Of a stretch of DNA of 9,569 nt, positions 1 through 8,111 are shown piece after piece. The DNA lies in assembly GCA_903893335.1 (NCBI GenBank), contig CAITLX010000071.1, positions 1 to 9,569 on the forward strand, given 5' to 3'. Position numbers and translations under genes: made by a program. The notes beneath the pieces are model-generated. The model was given only the letters and a program-made list of their open reading frames with translations. It was not told the origin of the DNA and did no database searches. Source of the stretch: an uncultured delta proteobacterium. Its GTDB lineage: Bacteria > Myxococcota_A > Polyangia > Polyangiales > Polyangiaceae. The stretch's first letter is position 1; each line of letters starts with the position of its first letter.

Positions 1-149
1 ACCGTGATCTCGCCGGCGTGCAGCGTCGCGCGCACCTGCCGCACCGCCACCGTGGCCCCGAAGCTGCGGCCGACCTGCCTGAGTTCGATGCGCTCGATGC
101 GAGGCAAGCTCGGCGACGAGACGTCGAGGGCGCGGGGCTGGGCAGACAC
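1..149 (-). CDS. ABC-type ATPase, N-terminal fragment (runs off left edge)
   Basis: Reading the minus strand from a GTG at 149-147 gives 49 codons with no stop. After a short Pro/Ser-rich lead (SAQPRALDVSSPSLPR) comes IERIELRQVGRSFGATVAVR, then QVRATLHAGEIT. This is the usual opening of an ABC ATPase: the first beta strand, the aromatic A-loop region (RSFG) and the strand before Walker A (L.aGEit). Walker A itself lies beyond the left edge, so the family is inferred from the N-terminal pattern only. An in-frame TAA at 161-159 leaves GTG 149 as the only reasonable start. A TAAGAT hexamer at 161-156 sits just upstream and could be the -10, giving a nearly leaderless transcript. The gene is divergent from the MoxR operon. 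The substrate and transporter class cannot be told. Confidence 0.72.
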   Translation of the reverse strand, partial: MSAQPRALDVSSPSLPRIERIELRQVGRSFGATVAVRQVRATLHAGEIT

Positions 150-155
150 GCCCCC

Positions 156-161
156 ATCTTA
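156..161 (-). promoter_or_regulatory. Candidate -10 element for the divergent ABC ATPase
   Basis: On the minus strand the sequence CCGGTAAGAT ends six bases before the GTG start at 149. TAAGAT resembles a sigma-70 type -10 (TAnnnT). The preceding bases are GG rather than the TG seen at the other promoters in this window, and no convincing -35 is visible. If used, the leader would be only a few bases. This is inference from one weak motif. Confidence 0.35.
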
Positions 162-192
162 CCGGATGCAGGCGGGACCGTCTCGCCGGCCG

Positions 193-201
193 TGCTAGGA
201 T
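193..201 (+). promoter_or_regulatory. Extended -10 promoter (TGCTAGGAT) of the MoxR operon
   Basis: TGCTAGGAT matches the extended -10 pattern TGnTAnnnT. It lies 9 nt before the ATG at 211, so transcription would begin almost at the start codon. No clear -35 is found 16-19 bp upstream. The same TGCTAG core precedes three other genes in this window at similar distances, which supports it as a real promoter element. There is no purine-rich ribosome binding site between it and the ATG, in keeping with a short-leader mRNA. Confidence 0.55.
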
Positions 202-210
202 CGCGGTCAC

Positions 211-1173
211 ATGACGTCGGCCGTGGCCCTCGAGCGCGACGCCTCGCCCACCCTCGCCCGCCTGCGCGCCGCGGTGGAGCGAGCCCTCGAAGGCAAGAGC
301 GAGGTGGTCGAGCTGACGATCATCGCGCTGCTCGCGCGCGGCCACGTGCTGCTCGAGGACGTCCCTGGCGTCGGCAAGACGACGCTGGCGCGAGCCCTCG
401 CACGCGCGGTCGGCGGAGAACTGCGGCGTGTGCAGTTCACCAGCGACCTGTTGCCGAGCGACGTGCTGGGCGTGTCCGTCTTCGATCAGCGACTGGGCGA
501 GTTCGTGCTCCGGCAGGGGCCAATCTTCGCCAACTTCCTGCTGGCCGATGAGATCAACCGCGCCAGCCCGCGCACCCAGTCGGCGCTGCTCGAGGCGATG
601 AACGAGGGCCAGGTCTCGCTCGACGGCCAGACGCTGCCGCTGCCCGACCCGTTTCTCGTCATCGCCACGCAGAACCCGCAGGACTTCGCCGGCACCTTTC
701 CGCTGCCCGAGTCGCAGCTCGATCGCTTCATGGTGCGCGTGCGCATCGGCTACCCGGCGCCCGCCGTCGAGACGCGCCTGCTCATCGACGCCACGCTCGA
801 CCGCGCGGCCGACGTGCAGTGCGTGCTCGACCCGGCGGGCCTCGTGGCGCTGCAGCGCGCCGTCGATCGCGTGACGTTCGACCCCGCGCTCGCCGCCTAC
901 CTCCAGGCCCTGCTCGGCGCGACGCGCACGAGCCCGCTGCTCTCGCTCGGCGCCTCGACCCGCGCCGGCATCAACCTGGCCCGCGCCGCTCGCGCCCGCG
1001 CGCTGCTCAAGGGGCGCGCGTACTGCATCGCCGACGACGTGCACGACTTGGCCGTGCCCGTGCTCGCCCACCGCGTGCGGCTCGCCGCCCACGGCGAGGG
1101 CTACGTCCCCACGCGCGACGAGAGCGAGGCGGCCATCCGCGACATCGTCGCGCGCGTGCCCGTGCCGCTCTGA
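211..1173 (+). CDS. MoxR-family AAA+ ATPase
   Basis: This 320-residue protein has the full set of MoxR motifs. Walker A is GVGKTT at 53-58 after LLEDVP, and Walker B is LLADEINRAS with Asp113-Glu114. Sensor 1 is IATQNP at 151-156, ESQLDRF at 167-173 carries the conserved Arg, and a helical lid (GASTRAGINLARAARARALL) leads to the C-terminus. Length is normal for the family. MoxR ATPases are cytoplasmic chaperone-like proteins thought to assist maturation of membrane or metal-binding partners, and they are commonly encoded next to DUF58 proteins. Here it is the first gene of an operon: the DUF58 start lies 17 nt after its stop, and the transglutaminase gene follows. ATG 211 is chosen because the TGCTAGGAT promoter lies just upstream and the alignment-like N-terminus (LARLRAAVERALEGKSEVVELTI) begins soon after. 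The specific client is unknown. Confidence 0.93.
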   Translation: MTSAVALERDASPTLARLRAAVERALEGKSEVVELTIIALLARGHVLLEDVPGVGKTTLARALARAVGGELRRVQFTSDLLPSDVLGVSVFDQRLGEFVLRQGPIFANFLLADEINRASPRTQSALLEAMNEGQVSLDGQTLPLPDPFLVIATQNPQDFAGTFPLPESQLDRFMVRVRIGYPAPAVETRLLIDATLDRAADVQCVLDPAGLVALQRAVDRVTFDPALAAYLQALLGATRTSPLLSLGASTRAGINLARAARARALLKGRAYCIADDVHDLAVPVLAHRVRLAAHGEGYVPTRDESEAAIRDIVARVPVPL

Positions 1174-1190
1174 TCGCGCCCGGGCGCCCC

Positions 1191-2348
1191 GTGGACCGGA
1201 CCTCTGCCCCCCTGCCGCCGACGCGCTCGAACCTCGGCCCGCCACCCCCGCCCGACGAGGGGCGCCTTCGACGCTGGTGGAAGCCCCAGCGCGGTTCGCT
1301 CGGCTCCTCCCTCCCGCCGACCGAGAGCCGCCTACGAAGGTGGTGGAAACCCCCGCGCAAGCTCAAGACGACGCGCGAGGGCTGGGTGTTTCTCCTGCTG
1401 ACGTTCGGCGTGGGCTTCGCCGCGATCAACACGGGCAACAACCTCCTGTACCTGCTGCTCGGCATGCTGCTGTCGCTCATCGTCGTGTCGGGCGTGATGA
1501 GCGAACTGTCGCTGCGCGGGCTGCGCGTGACCCGCAGGCTGCCGCAGCGCGCGCAGGTCGGCCGCCCGCACCTCGTCGAGATCGAGGTGCACAACGACAA
1601 GAAGCGGGTGCCCTCCTACGCGATCGAGATCGAGGACCTCCGCGCCGGACAGCCGGCCGACAAGCGCTGCTTCTTCCTCAAGGTGGGCCCGAAGAGCGCG
1701 CAGGTCGCCGCCTACCGGCGCACGCCGCAGAAGCGGGGGCGCGAGCGCTACGTCGCGTTCCGCGTCGCGACGAGGTTCCCCTTCGGTCTCTTCGAGAAGT
1801 CGCGCGAGATCGCGCTCGAGGGCGAGATGGTGAACTACCCCGCCGTCGACGCCGTCGAGCTGCCGCCGAGGGCGCCGGGCCGACGGCTCGGGGGCGCACC
1901 GACCGTGGGGCGCGGCGGAGGCGACGAGATCATCGGCATCCGCCAGATGCGCGACGGCGACGACCCGCGCGACATCTACTGGCGCAAGAGCACCGTCGCG
2001 GGCCAGCTCGTGCTGCGCGAGCGCGCGATCGAGACGCAGCCCGACGTCGCGCTCGAGCTCGAGGTGCGGCGACCACCGGGCGCAGGCGACGACTGGTCGG
2101 CCGCCTTCGAGCGGCGCATCCGCGAGCTCGCCTCGCGCGCCGTCGCACACGTCAAGCGCGGCGAAGGCGTCGCGCTGCGCACGACCGCCGGCGAGCGCGT
2201 GCGCATCGACGCAGGCGTCGGCGCCGACCCGCTGCTGCGCATGCTCGCGCTGGTCGTTCCGACCCCGGGCGACCCGACCGCGAGGCGCTCCATGCCCGCC
2301 CCGCGCCCCGCCGAGCCCACCTTTCCCTCACCTGGGCCCGCCGCATGA
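1191..2348 (+). CDS. DUF58 domain membrane protein with duplicated RLRRWWKP N-terminus
   Basis: From the GTG at 1191 this encodes 385 residues. Residues 1-59 form a Pro-rich cytoplasmic-looking lead containing RLRRWWKPQR (25-34) and RLRRWWKPPR (47-56). Then LKTTREGWVF leads into two close membrane segments (about 65-82 and 84-104, with the INTGNNLLYLLLGMLLS signature). A soluble part follows, ending in the DUF58 core, where GGDEIIGIRQMRDGDDP and RDIYWRKS (about 244-267) are the hallmark residues. DUF58 proteins resemble von Willebrand type A domains and pair with MoxR ATPases; their biochemical role is not settled. The GTG is the first usual in-frame start after the MoxR stop (17 nt gap). An in-frame CTG at 1170 overlapping that stop is less likely. 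Its stop overlaps the next ATG (ATGA), implying coupled translation. The family call is firm and the start moderately so. Confidence 0.9.
   Translation: MDRTSAPLPPTRSNLGPPPPPDEGRLRRWWKPQRGSLGSSLPPTESRLRRWWKPPRKLKTTREGWVFLLLTFGVGFAAINTGNNLLYLLLGMLLSLIVVSGVMSELSLRGLRVTRRLPQRAQVGRPHLVEIEVHNDKKRVPSYAIEIEDLRAGQPADKRCFFLKVGPKSAQVAAYRRTPQKRGRERYVAFRVATRFPFGLFEKSREIALEGEMVNYPAVDAVELPPRAPGRRLGGAPTVGRGGGDEIIGIRQMRDGDDPRDIYWRKSTVAGQLVLRERAIETQPDVALELEVRRPPGAGDDWSAAFERRIRELASRAVAHVKRGEGVALRTTAGERVRIDAGVGADPLLRMLALVVPTPGDPTARRSMPAPRPAEPTFPSPGPAA
1263..1358 (+). repeat. 66-bp-period duplication encoding RLRRWWKPxR twice
   Basis: Two 30-base stretches beginning at 1263 and 1329 match at 25 of 30 positions and encode RLRRWWKPQR and RLRRWWKPPR. 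Of the five differences, four lie in codons that keep the same amino acid (Leu, Arg, Lys) and one changes Gln to Pro. That bias suggests the peptide, not the DNA, is being kept, and it also supports translation starting upstream of the first copy. LPPT-S sequences precede both copies (residues 8-13 and 41-46). Confidence 0.75.
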
Positions 2349-4498
2349 AGTTCGGCCTCGTGCACCGCGTCATGACCGACGCGCTCGCCGTGCTCGGCGT
2401 GCTCGCGCTCGTGTCGAGCGGCGAGCTGGGGCGGTGGGTGAACGGCGCGCTGCTCGTCGGCCTCGTCGCCGCGCTCGCCGTCCCCGCGACGTGGCAAGCG
2501 CGCGCGGCGCTGCGTCACCTCGCCACCGCCGGACCGCTCGTGCTGCTGGCCGTGCAGATCGCGCGGATGGCCACCGGCGCGTCGGTCATCGCGCTGGCCA
2601 TCGAGTTCGCGGCGGGCTTGCAGCTCGTGCGGCTCGCCACTCGCCGCGGCGCCGCCCACGACCAACAGGTCGTCCTGCTCGCCCTGCTGCACCTCATCGC
2701 CGGCACCGTGCTCGGCGGCGGCCTCGGCTACGGCGCGTGCTTCCTCGGGTTTCTCGTGGTCGCGCCGGGCGCGCTGGTGCTCAGCCACCTGCGCCGCGAG
2801 GTCGAGGGCAACTACCGCCAAGGGGCGCGCGACCGCACCGGCCACCCGGTCGACGTCCCGCGCATCCTGCGCAGCCGCAGGGTCGTCGGCCGCACGTTCC
2901 TCGCGGTCACCTGCCTGCTCTCGCTGCCCATCTTCCTGTTCACCGCGGCGCTGTTCGTCCTGTTCCCGCGCGTCGGGCTCTCGCTGCTGATGCTCAACCG
3001 GTCGCACTCGGGGCGCATGGTGGGGTTCTCCGACCACGTCGATCTCGGCGCGGTCGGCACGCTGCGCTCGGACCCAGCCATCGCGCTGCGCGTGACCGTC
3101 CCCGACGCGCCCGACCCTCCACCGCCGCAGCTCTCGATGCACCTGCGCGGCGCAGCGTTCGACGCCTACGACGGCCACGCGTGGACGCGCAGCCAGACGC
3201 AGAAGGCGCCGGCCTCGCGCGACGCGGGCGTGGTGTGGGTTCGGCGAGCGCCCGACCGCAAGCGCGACCGCGTGCTGCACATCGACCTCGAGCCGATCGG
3301 CACGCCCGTGCTCTTCCTCCCCCCCGGCACCGTCGCGCTGCAAGTGCAGCGACGCGGTGACCCGGCGGGGCGCAACCGCCCCGCGGTGTACGCGAGCCCG
3401 GAGGGGGAGCTGCGCTACGACGGTGGCGAGGACCGCGGCGTGCAATACGACGCCTTCCTCGGCGCCGACGACGCCGCCGAGGCGACCCCGCTCGCCGACC
3501 GCGCGCGCTACGTGCAGCTCCCCGCGGCGCTCTCCGCGCGCGTCGTCGACCTCGGCCGCTCGCTCGCGCGCGGCGCCTCCGGCCCCCTCGCGGCGGCCAC
3601 GGCGGTCGAGCAGCACCTGCGGCGCAGCTACGCCTACGACCTGTCGTCGCCGTCGGGCAAGGCCGCGGACCCGATCGACGACTTTCTCTTCGTGTCGCAC
3701 CGCGGCCACTGCGAGTTCTACTCCACGGCCATGGTGCTGCTGCTGCGCGCCTCCGGCATCCCGGCGCGCAACGTGACGGGCTTCGTCGGCGGCACCTACA
3801 ACCGCTTCGGCGGTTACTACGCCGTGCGACAGGGGGACGCGCACTCGTGGGTCGAGGTCTTCTCCGACGCGCGCGGCTGGGTGACGTTCGACCCGACGCC
3901 GCCGTCGGACGCGGTGCCGAAGATCGCGAGCGCGGGCGTGTGGGCCACGATGCGCGACATGGTCGAGGCGCTCGCCCAGCGCTGGGACAGGCACGTCATC
4001 GGCTACGACATCCGCCAGCAAGTCTACCTCTTCGAGCAGGTGTCGCAGGCGATGGCCCAGCGCGACGCGCGGCCCGCGCTGCTGCGACGCAGCGACCTGC
4101 GCGGCCTCGCGGCCATCGTCCTCGGCCTGCTGGTCGCGGGGGGATCGATCGCGTGGATGCGCCGCGCGGACGACGAGCGGGCCGACGAACGCGGCGCGCG
4201 GCCCGACCCGGCGGCGCGCGAGCGGCGGCGAGCGACCGCGCTCTACGAGTCGCTCGAGTCGGTGATGAGCGCACAGGGCATCGCGCGCGGCGCCGCGACG
4301 CCGCCGCTGCGCCACGCCGAGGAGCTCGGCCGGCGCGGGCACCCGTTCGCCGCCGAGGTGCTCGAGCTGACCGTCGCGTACCTATCGACACGCTTCGGAG
4401 GCGAGCCGCTCGACGCCCACGCCGAGCACGCGTTCGCGGCGCGCGTTCGCGCGCTTCGCTCGCAGCGCCTGCGGCCTCCGACGCCCACCTCGACCTGA
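2345..4498 (+). CDS. TgpA-like membrane transglutaminase (DUF3488-transglutaminase-DUF4129)
   Basis: This 717-residue protein starts at an ATG overlapping the DUF58 stop. Residues 1-210 hold about six or seven hydrophobic segments, the last ending FTAALFVLFPRVG, as in the DUF3488/TgpA N-terminus. A large extracytoplasmic region follows. Its transglutaminase-like core has RGHCEFYSTAM, GDAHSWVEVF and VTFDPTPP, giving an intact triad Cys456-His500-Asp516. One further membrane segment lies at about 586-604 (LAAIVLGLLVAGGSIAWM). A cytoplasmic C-terminus (RRRATALYESLESVMSAQG and following) resembles DUF4129. This order is that of Pseudomonas TgpA and relatives, membrane enzymes with periplasmic transglutaminase or protease-like folds of uncertain substrate. 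Position with MoxR and DUF58 genes is the standard conserved arrangement, suggesting joint work in envelope protein processing or stress tolerance. The family call is secure; the reaction is inferred. Confidence 0.92.
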   Translation: MKFGLVHRVMTDALAVLGVLALVSSGELGRWVNGALLVGLVAALAVPATWQARAALRHLATAGPLVLLAVQIARMATGASVIALAIEFAAGLQLVRLATRRGAAHDQQVVLLALLHLIAGTVLGGGLGYGACFLGFLVVAPGALVLSHLRREVEGNYRQGARDRTGHPVDVPRILRSRRVVGRTFLAVTCLLSLPIFLFTAALFVLFPRVGLSLLMLNRSHSGRMVGFSDHVDLGAVGTLRSDPAIALRVTVPDAPDPPPPQLSMHLRGAAFDAYDGHAWTRSQTQKAPASRDAGVVWVRRAPDRKRDRVLHIDLEPIGTPVLFLPPGTVALQVQRRGDPAGRNRPAVYASPEGELRYDGGEDRGVQYDAFLGADDAAEATPLADRARYVQLPAALSARVVDLGRSLARGASGPLAAATAVEQHLRRSYAYDLSSPSGKAADPIDDFLFVSHRGHCEFYSTAMVLLLRASGIPARNVTGFVGGTYNRFGGYYAVRQGDAHSWVEVFSDARGWVTFDPTPPSDAVPKIASAGVWATMRDMVEALAQRWDRHVIGYDIRQQVYLFEQVSQAMAQRDARPALLRRSDLRGLAAIVLGLLVAGGSIAWMRRADDERADERGARPDPAARERRRATALYESLESVMSAQGIARGAATPPLRHAEELGRRGHPFAAEVLELTVAYLSTRFGGEPLDAHAEHAFAARVRALRSQRLRPPTPTST

Positions 4499-4510
4499 CA
4501 CGCGACGCCG

Positions 4511-5880
<1,370 letters not shown>

Positions 5881-5884
<4 letters not shown>

Positions 5885-6576
5885 CGCGAGCGCCCGGCGA
5901 GCGACGCGAGCCCCTCGGCGCGAAGCTCCGCGATCGCCGTGGCGTAGTCCGAGCGGCCGAACACGGCCGACCCCGCCACGAGCACGTCGGCGCCCGCGGC
6001 CACGACCTGACCCGCGGTGCCCGGCGCGACGCCGCCGTCGACCTCGAGCGCGATCGAGCGCCCCGACGCGTCGATGAGCGCGCGCAGCGCGCGCAGCTTC
6101 GGCAGCGCGGACGCGAGGAACGACTGCCCGCCGAAGCCGGGGTTGACGCTCATGACGAGCAGCAGGTCGACGTCGTCGAGGACGTAGCGCACGACGTCCT
6201 CGGGAGTGTGCGGGTTGAGCGCCACGCCCGCCTGCTTTCCGAGCGCGCGGATCTGCTGGAGCGTGCGGTGCAGGTGCGGCGAGGCCTCGGCGTGCACCGT
6301 GATGATGTCGGCGCCCGCGTCGGCGAAGGCGGCGACGTAGCGCTCGGGCTCGACGATCATGAGGTGCACGTCGAGCGGCAGCGACGTCGCCGCGCGCACC
6401 GCCTTCACGACGATGGGACCGATGGTGAGGTTGGGCACGAAGCGCCCGTCCATCACGTCGACGTGCACCAGATCGGCCCCCGCGCGCTCGAGGTCACGCA
6501 CCTCGTCGGCGAGCCGCCCGAAGTCGGCCGAGAGGATGGAGGGGGCGATGCGGACGGCGGAGGTGGGTGCGCTCAT
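5881..6576 (-). CDS. rpe: Ribulose-phosphate 3-epimerase
   Basis: The 231-residue product interconverts D-ribulose 5-phosphate and D-xylulose 5-phosphate in the pentose phosphate pathway, in the cytoplasm. It has the family signatures in order: IAPSILSADFGRL at 10-22, LVHVDVMDGRFVPNLTIGP with metal ligands His38 and Asp40, DVHLMIVEPERY with His71, MSVNPGFGGQSF at 142-153 for phosphate binding, and ALEVDGGV with Asp180. Length is typical. I chose ATG 6576 rather than the upstream in-frame ATG at 6654, because MSAPTSAVRIAPSILSADFG is a normal family N-terminus, and the extra 26 residues are Pro/Arg-rich and would cover the promoter region. It is the first gene of a two-gene unit with the HExxH lipoprotein, and is divergent from the GNAT gene. 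Confidence 0.96.
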
Positions 6577-6591
6577 CGGGCTGTTGTCGCC

Positions 6592-6601
6592 ACCGCTACC
6601 A
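6592..6601 (-). promoter_or_regulatory. Candidate extended -10 (TGGTAGCGGT) of rpe
   Basis: On the minus strand, TGGTAGCGGT lies 15 nt before the rpe ATG at 6576. It shares the TGnTAG core with the other promoters in the window, but the final T of the hexamer is displaced by one base, so it is a weaker match. No obvious -35 is seen. The spacing agrees with the GNAT and cyclic-nucleotide gene promoters, which is the main support. Confidence 0.35.
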
Positions 6602-6618
6602 CGTCGCGCGCGCGTCGG

Positions 6619-6630
6619 GGGTCGAGACCC
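6619..6630. promoter_or_regulatory. Short dyad GGGTC-GA-GACCC between rpe and GNAT genes
   Basis: A perfect 5-bp inverted repeat with a 2-bp centre lies in the 128-bp divergent intergenic region, some 20 bp upstream of the rpe candidate -10 and about 50 bp upstream of the GNAT -10. It could be an operator serving either promoter. In DNA this GC-rich, a 5-bp arm can arise by chance, so the call is tentative. Confidence 0.2.
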
Positions 6631-6680
6631 GGCAGGCGGCGCTTTGCCCGTCACGCGCGGTGCCGGCCGCTGGCAACCTC

Positions 6681-6689
6681 TGCTAGCCT
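6681..6689 (+). promoter_or_regulatory. Extended -10 promoter (TGCTAGCCT) of the GNAT gene
   Basis: TGCTAGCCT fits TGnTAnnnT and lies 15 nt before the ATG at 6705. There is no clear -35. It is one of four TGCTAG elements in the window, each just upstream of a gene start. The expected transcript would have a leader of roughly ten bases. Confidence 0.55.
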
Positions 6690-6704
6690 CGGCCGCCGGT
6701 CGCG

Positions 6705-7160
6705 ATGCAAGCCCGTCCCCTCGCCAAGAGCGACTACGACCTCATCGTGCAGGTCATCGATCGCTGGTGGGCCGGCCCCTCGACGGCGCTCGCGCACCCG
6801 ATCTTCTTCCACGAGCTCGGCGACCTCGCGCGCGTGGTCGAGTCCGACGGGCTCATGGTCGGCTTCCTGCTCGGCTTCCTCGCGTCGCCCGCGCACGACC
6901 CGGGGCCCATCGGCTACGTGCACCTCGTCGGCATCCACCCCGACTACCGCAGGCGCGGCGTCGGCCGCCTGCTGTACGCGCGCTTCGAGGCCGACTGCGC
7001 CGCCGCCGGCGCGCGTCGCATGAAGGCGATCACGATGATCGGCAACGAGGGCTCGCACCGCTTCCACCACGCGCTCGGCTGGGAAGTGCGCGAGGTCGAG
7101 GACTACGCCGGGCCCGGTCGCCCGCGCATCGTGTTCACCAAGGAGCTCCGCGCCCCCTGA
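6705..7160 (+). CDS. GNAT family N-acetyltransferase
   Basis: The 151-residue protein fits a single GNAT domain. The acetyl-CoA site is VHLVGIHPDYRRRGVGRLLY, with the R/QxxGxG/A loop as RRRGVG at 82-87. The preceding strand is GLMVGFLLGFLAS (49-61) and the C-terminal part is ALGWEVREVEDYAGPGRPRIVF. The early DRWWAGP (19-25) and HPIFFHELG (31-39) resemble a GNAT subgroup with a WWgG motif near the N-terminus. GNAT enzymes move an acetyl group from acetyl-CoA to an amine on a small molecule or protein; the acceptor here is unknown. It appears to have its own promoter at 6681-6689 and is followed after 35 bp by an independently promoted gene, so it is probably monocistronic or read through only partly. 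Confidence 0.9.
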   Translation: MQARPLAKSDYDLIVQVIDRWWAGPSTALAHPIFFHELGDLARVVESDGLMVGFLLGFLASPAHDPGPIGYVHLVGIHPDYRRRGVGRLLYARFEADCAAAGARRMKAITMIGNEGSHRFHHALGWEVREVEDYAGPGRPRIVFTKELRAP

Positions 7161-7170
7161 GCGGGTGCGG

Positions 7171-7179
7171 TGCTAGACT
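7171..7179 (+). promoter_or_regulatory. Extended -10 promoter (TGCTAGACT) of the cyclic-nucleotide-binding gene
   Basis: TGCTAGACT fits TGnTAnnnT and sits 16 nt before the ATG at 7196, within the 35-bp gap after the GNAT stop. Between it and the ATG is a purine-rich stretch (AGAGGGCGAGGACGA, 7181-7195) that can act as ribosome binding site. This indicates the gene is transcribed separately from the GNAT gene. Confidence 0.6.
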
Positions 7180-7195
7180 CAGAGGGCGAGGACGA

Positions 7196-7732
7196 ATGCT
7201 GACCACGCAAGGCACCGAGCCCGATCCGCACGCGGACCACGTCCCCGCCGCTGAGCTCCGCGAGATCGGCCTGTTCGGCGCGCTCTCCGACGAGGTGCTC
7301 GCCGAGCTTTCGGCGTCGCTGCCGGTGCTCGCCGTGAGCGCCGGTCAGGTGCTGTTTCGCGAGAGCGACCCGGCGCGCGAGCTGTACGTCATCGCCGACG
7401 GCGAGGTCGAGATCGTCAAGCACTCGTCGCGCGGTCACGACGTGCGCGTCGCGATGCTCGGTCCGCACGACTGCTTCGGCGAGATGTCGATGCTCGACGT
7501 GCAGCCTCGCTCGGCCATGGCGCGCACGCTCGCGCCGTCGCGGCTCATCGTGTTCGGCGCGCGCGACCTCGACGCGCTCTACCGCCGGGACGTGAAGTCC
7601 TACGCCATCATCGTGCTCAACCTCGCGCGCGAGATGGCGCGTCGCCTGCGCGTCGCCGACCGCCTCATCGCCGAGTTCATGCTGCACACGACCGACAGCT
7701 ACGTCGATCGGCGACGCGGCACGCCGCGCTGA
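7196..7732 (+). CDS. Stand-alone cyclic-nucleotide-binding (CRP-like) domain protein
   Basis: From ATG 7196 this encodes 178 residues. ELREIGLFGALSDEVLAEL (20-38) is the usual entry helix of a cNMP-binding domain. Then come GQVLFRESDPARELYVIADGEVEI and the phosphate-binding cassette FGEMSMLDVQPRSA, with Gly95-Glu96 and Arg105-Ser106-Ala107 in the positions that hold cAMP or cGMP in CRP. After the domain there is a helical stretch (NLAREMARRLRVADRLIAEFM) and a short basic tail, but no helix-turn-helix or other output domain. It is therefore probably a sensor that works through a partner protein, not a direct transcription factor. The start is set by the purine-rich site at 7181-7195 and the promoter at 7171; an open frame continues upstream but overlaps the GNAT gene. 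Ligand identity is not proven. Confidence 0.9.
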   Translation: MLTTQGTEPDPHADHVPAAELREIGLFGALSDEVLAELSASLPVLAVSAGQVLFRESDPARELYVIADGEVEIVKHSSRGHDVRVAMLGPHDCFGEMSMLDVQPRSAMARTLAPSRLIVFGARDLDALYRRDVKSYAIIVLNLAREMARRLRVADRLIAEFMLHTTDSYVDRRRGTPR

Positions 7733-7734
7733 CC

Positions 7735-7776
7735 CTCGGTCACTCGATCGGCGAACGCTGAGCGCTCGGTCACTCG
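7735..7776. repeat. 12-bp direct repeat CTCGGTCACTCG at 30-bp spacing
   Basis: CTCGGTCACTCG occurs at 7735-7746 and again at 7765-7776, with a further TCG after one mismatched base in both. The second copy covers the stop region of the small lipoprotein on the minus strand, and the first lies in the 37-bp convergent gap after the cyclic-nucleotide gene. It looks like a small local duplication of the gene end. No stem plus T-run typical of an intrinsic terminator is seen here, only a small GAGCGCTC palindrome at 7760-7767. Confidence 0.5.
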
Positions 7777-8102
7777 GTCGCGGCGTCGGCGGCGGAATCG
7801 TCCGCGTCGGGCGCGTCGTCTGCGGCGTCCCAGCCGAGCGCGTCGGCGTCGCCCGCGTCGGGCGAGCCAGCCGTGCCGCCGGTGCCGCCGCTACCGCCCG
7901 CGCCACCCGCGGCGTCGTCGAACGCCGAGGAGGCGTCGGCGAGCGACCCACCGGCGCCCCCGGAGGTGTCCGGCCCGGTGCCGCCGTTCGAGTCGGACGG
8001 GTCGCCCGGAGGCTCGGGCTGCGGGTTGATGGCGCAGGCAGCCGGAACCACGACGAACACGACCGTCATCAGCAGCAGCCAGCGTCGCGTCGAGCCGATC
8101 AT
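7770..8102 (-). CDS. Small low-complexity secreted or lipoprotein, function unknown
   Basis: The 110-residue product starts MIGSTRRWLLLMTVVFVVVPAAC, a signal-like stretch (two Arg, long hydrophobic core) ending at Cys23. The residues before Cys are Pro-Ala-Ala, so the lipobox is off consensus at -3 and lipidation is uncertain. AINPQPEPPGDPSDS follows. The rest is Gly/Ser/Thr-rich (GGTGPDTSGGAGG, GGAGGSGGTGGTAGS) and then Asp/Ala-rich (DADALGWDAADDAPDADD), with no folded domain apparent. Such tails are common in small myxobacterial surface lipoproteins. Its reality is supported by the signal sequence, the TGCTAGCGT promoter at 8120-8112 and a GGGGGG stretch before the ATG. It is convergent with the cyclic-nucleotide gene and divergent from the ABC ATPase. 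I do not recognise a family. Confidence 0.68.
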   Translation of the reverse strand: MIGSTRRWLLLMTVVFVVVPAACAINPQPEPPGDPSDSNGGTGPDTSGGAGGSLADASSAFDDAAGGAGGSGGTGGTAGSPDAGDADALGWDAADDAPDADDSAADAATE

Positions 8103-8111
8103 TTCCCCCCA

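Noticed and set aside
1976..4342. A 788-codon open frame on the minus strand opposite the DUF58 and transglutaminase genes
   Set aside because: Its translation is Arg/Ala/Glu/His-rich low complexity with no domain, as expected opposite a GC-rich gene. The plus strand carries a complete transglutaminase with its catalytic triad.
6577..6654. An upstream ATG giving rpe a 26-residue N-terminal extension
   Set aside because: The added residues are Pro/Arg/Gly-rich and unlike the family, and the extension would cover the candidate rpe promoter.
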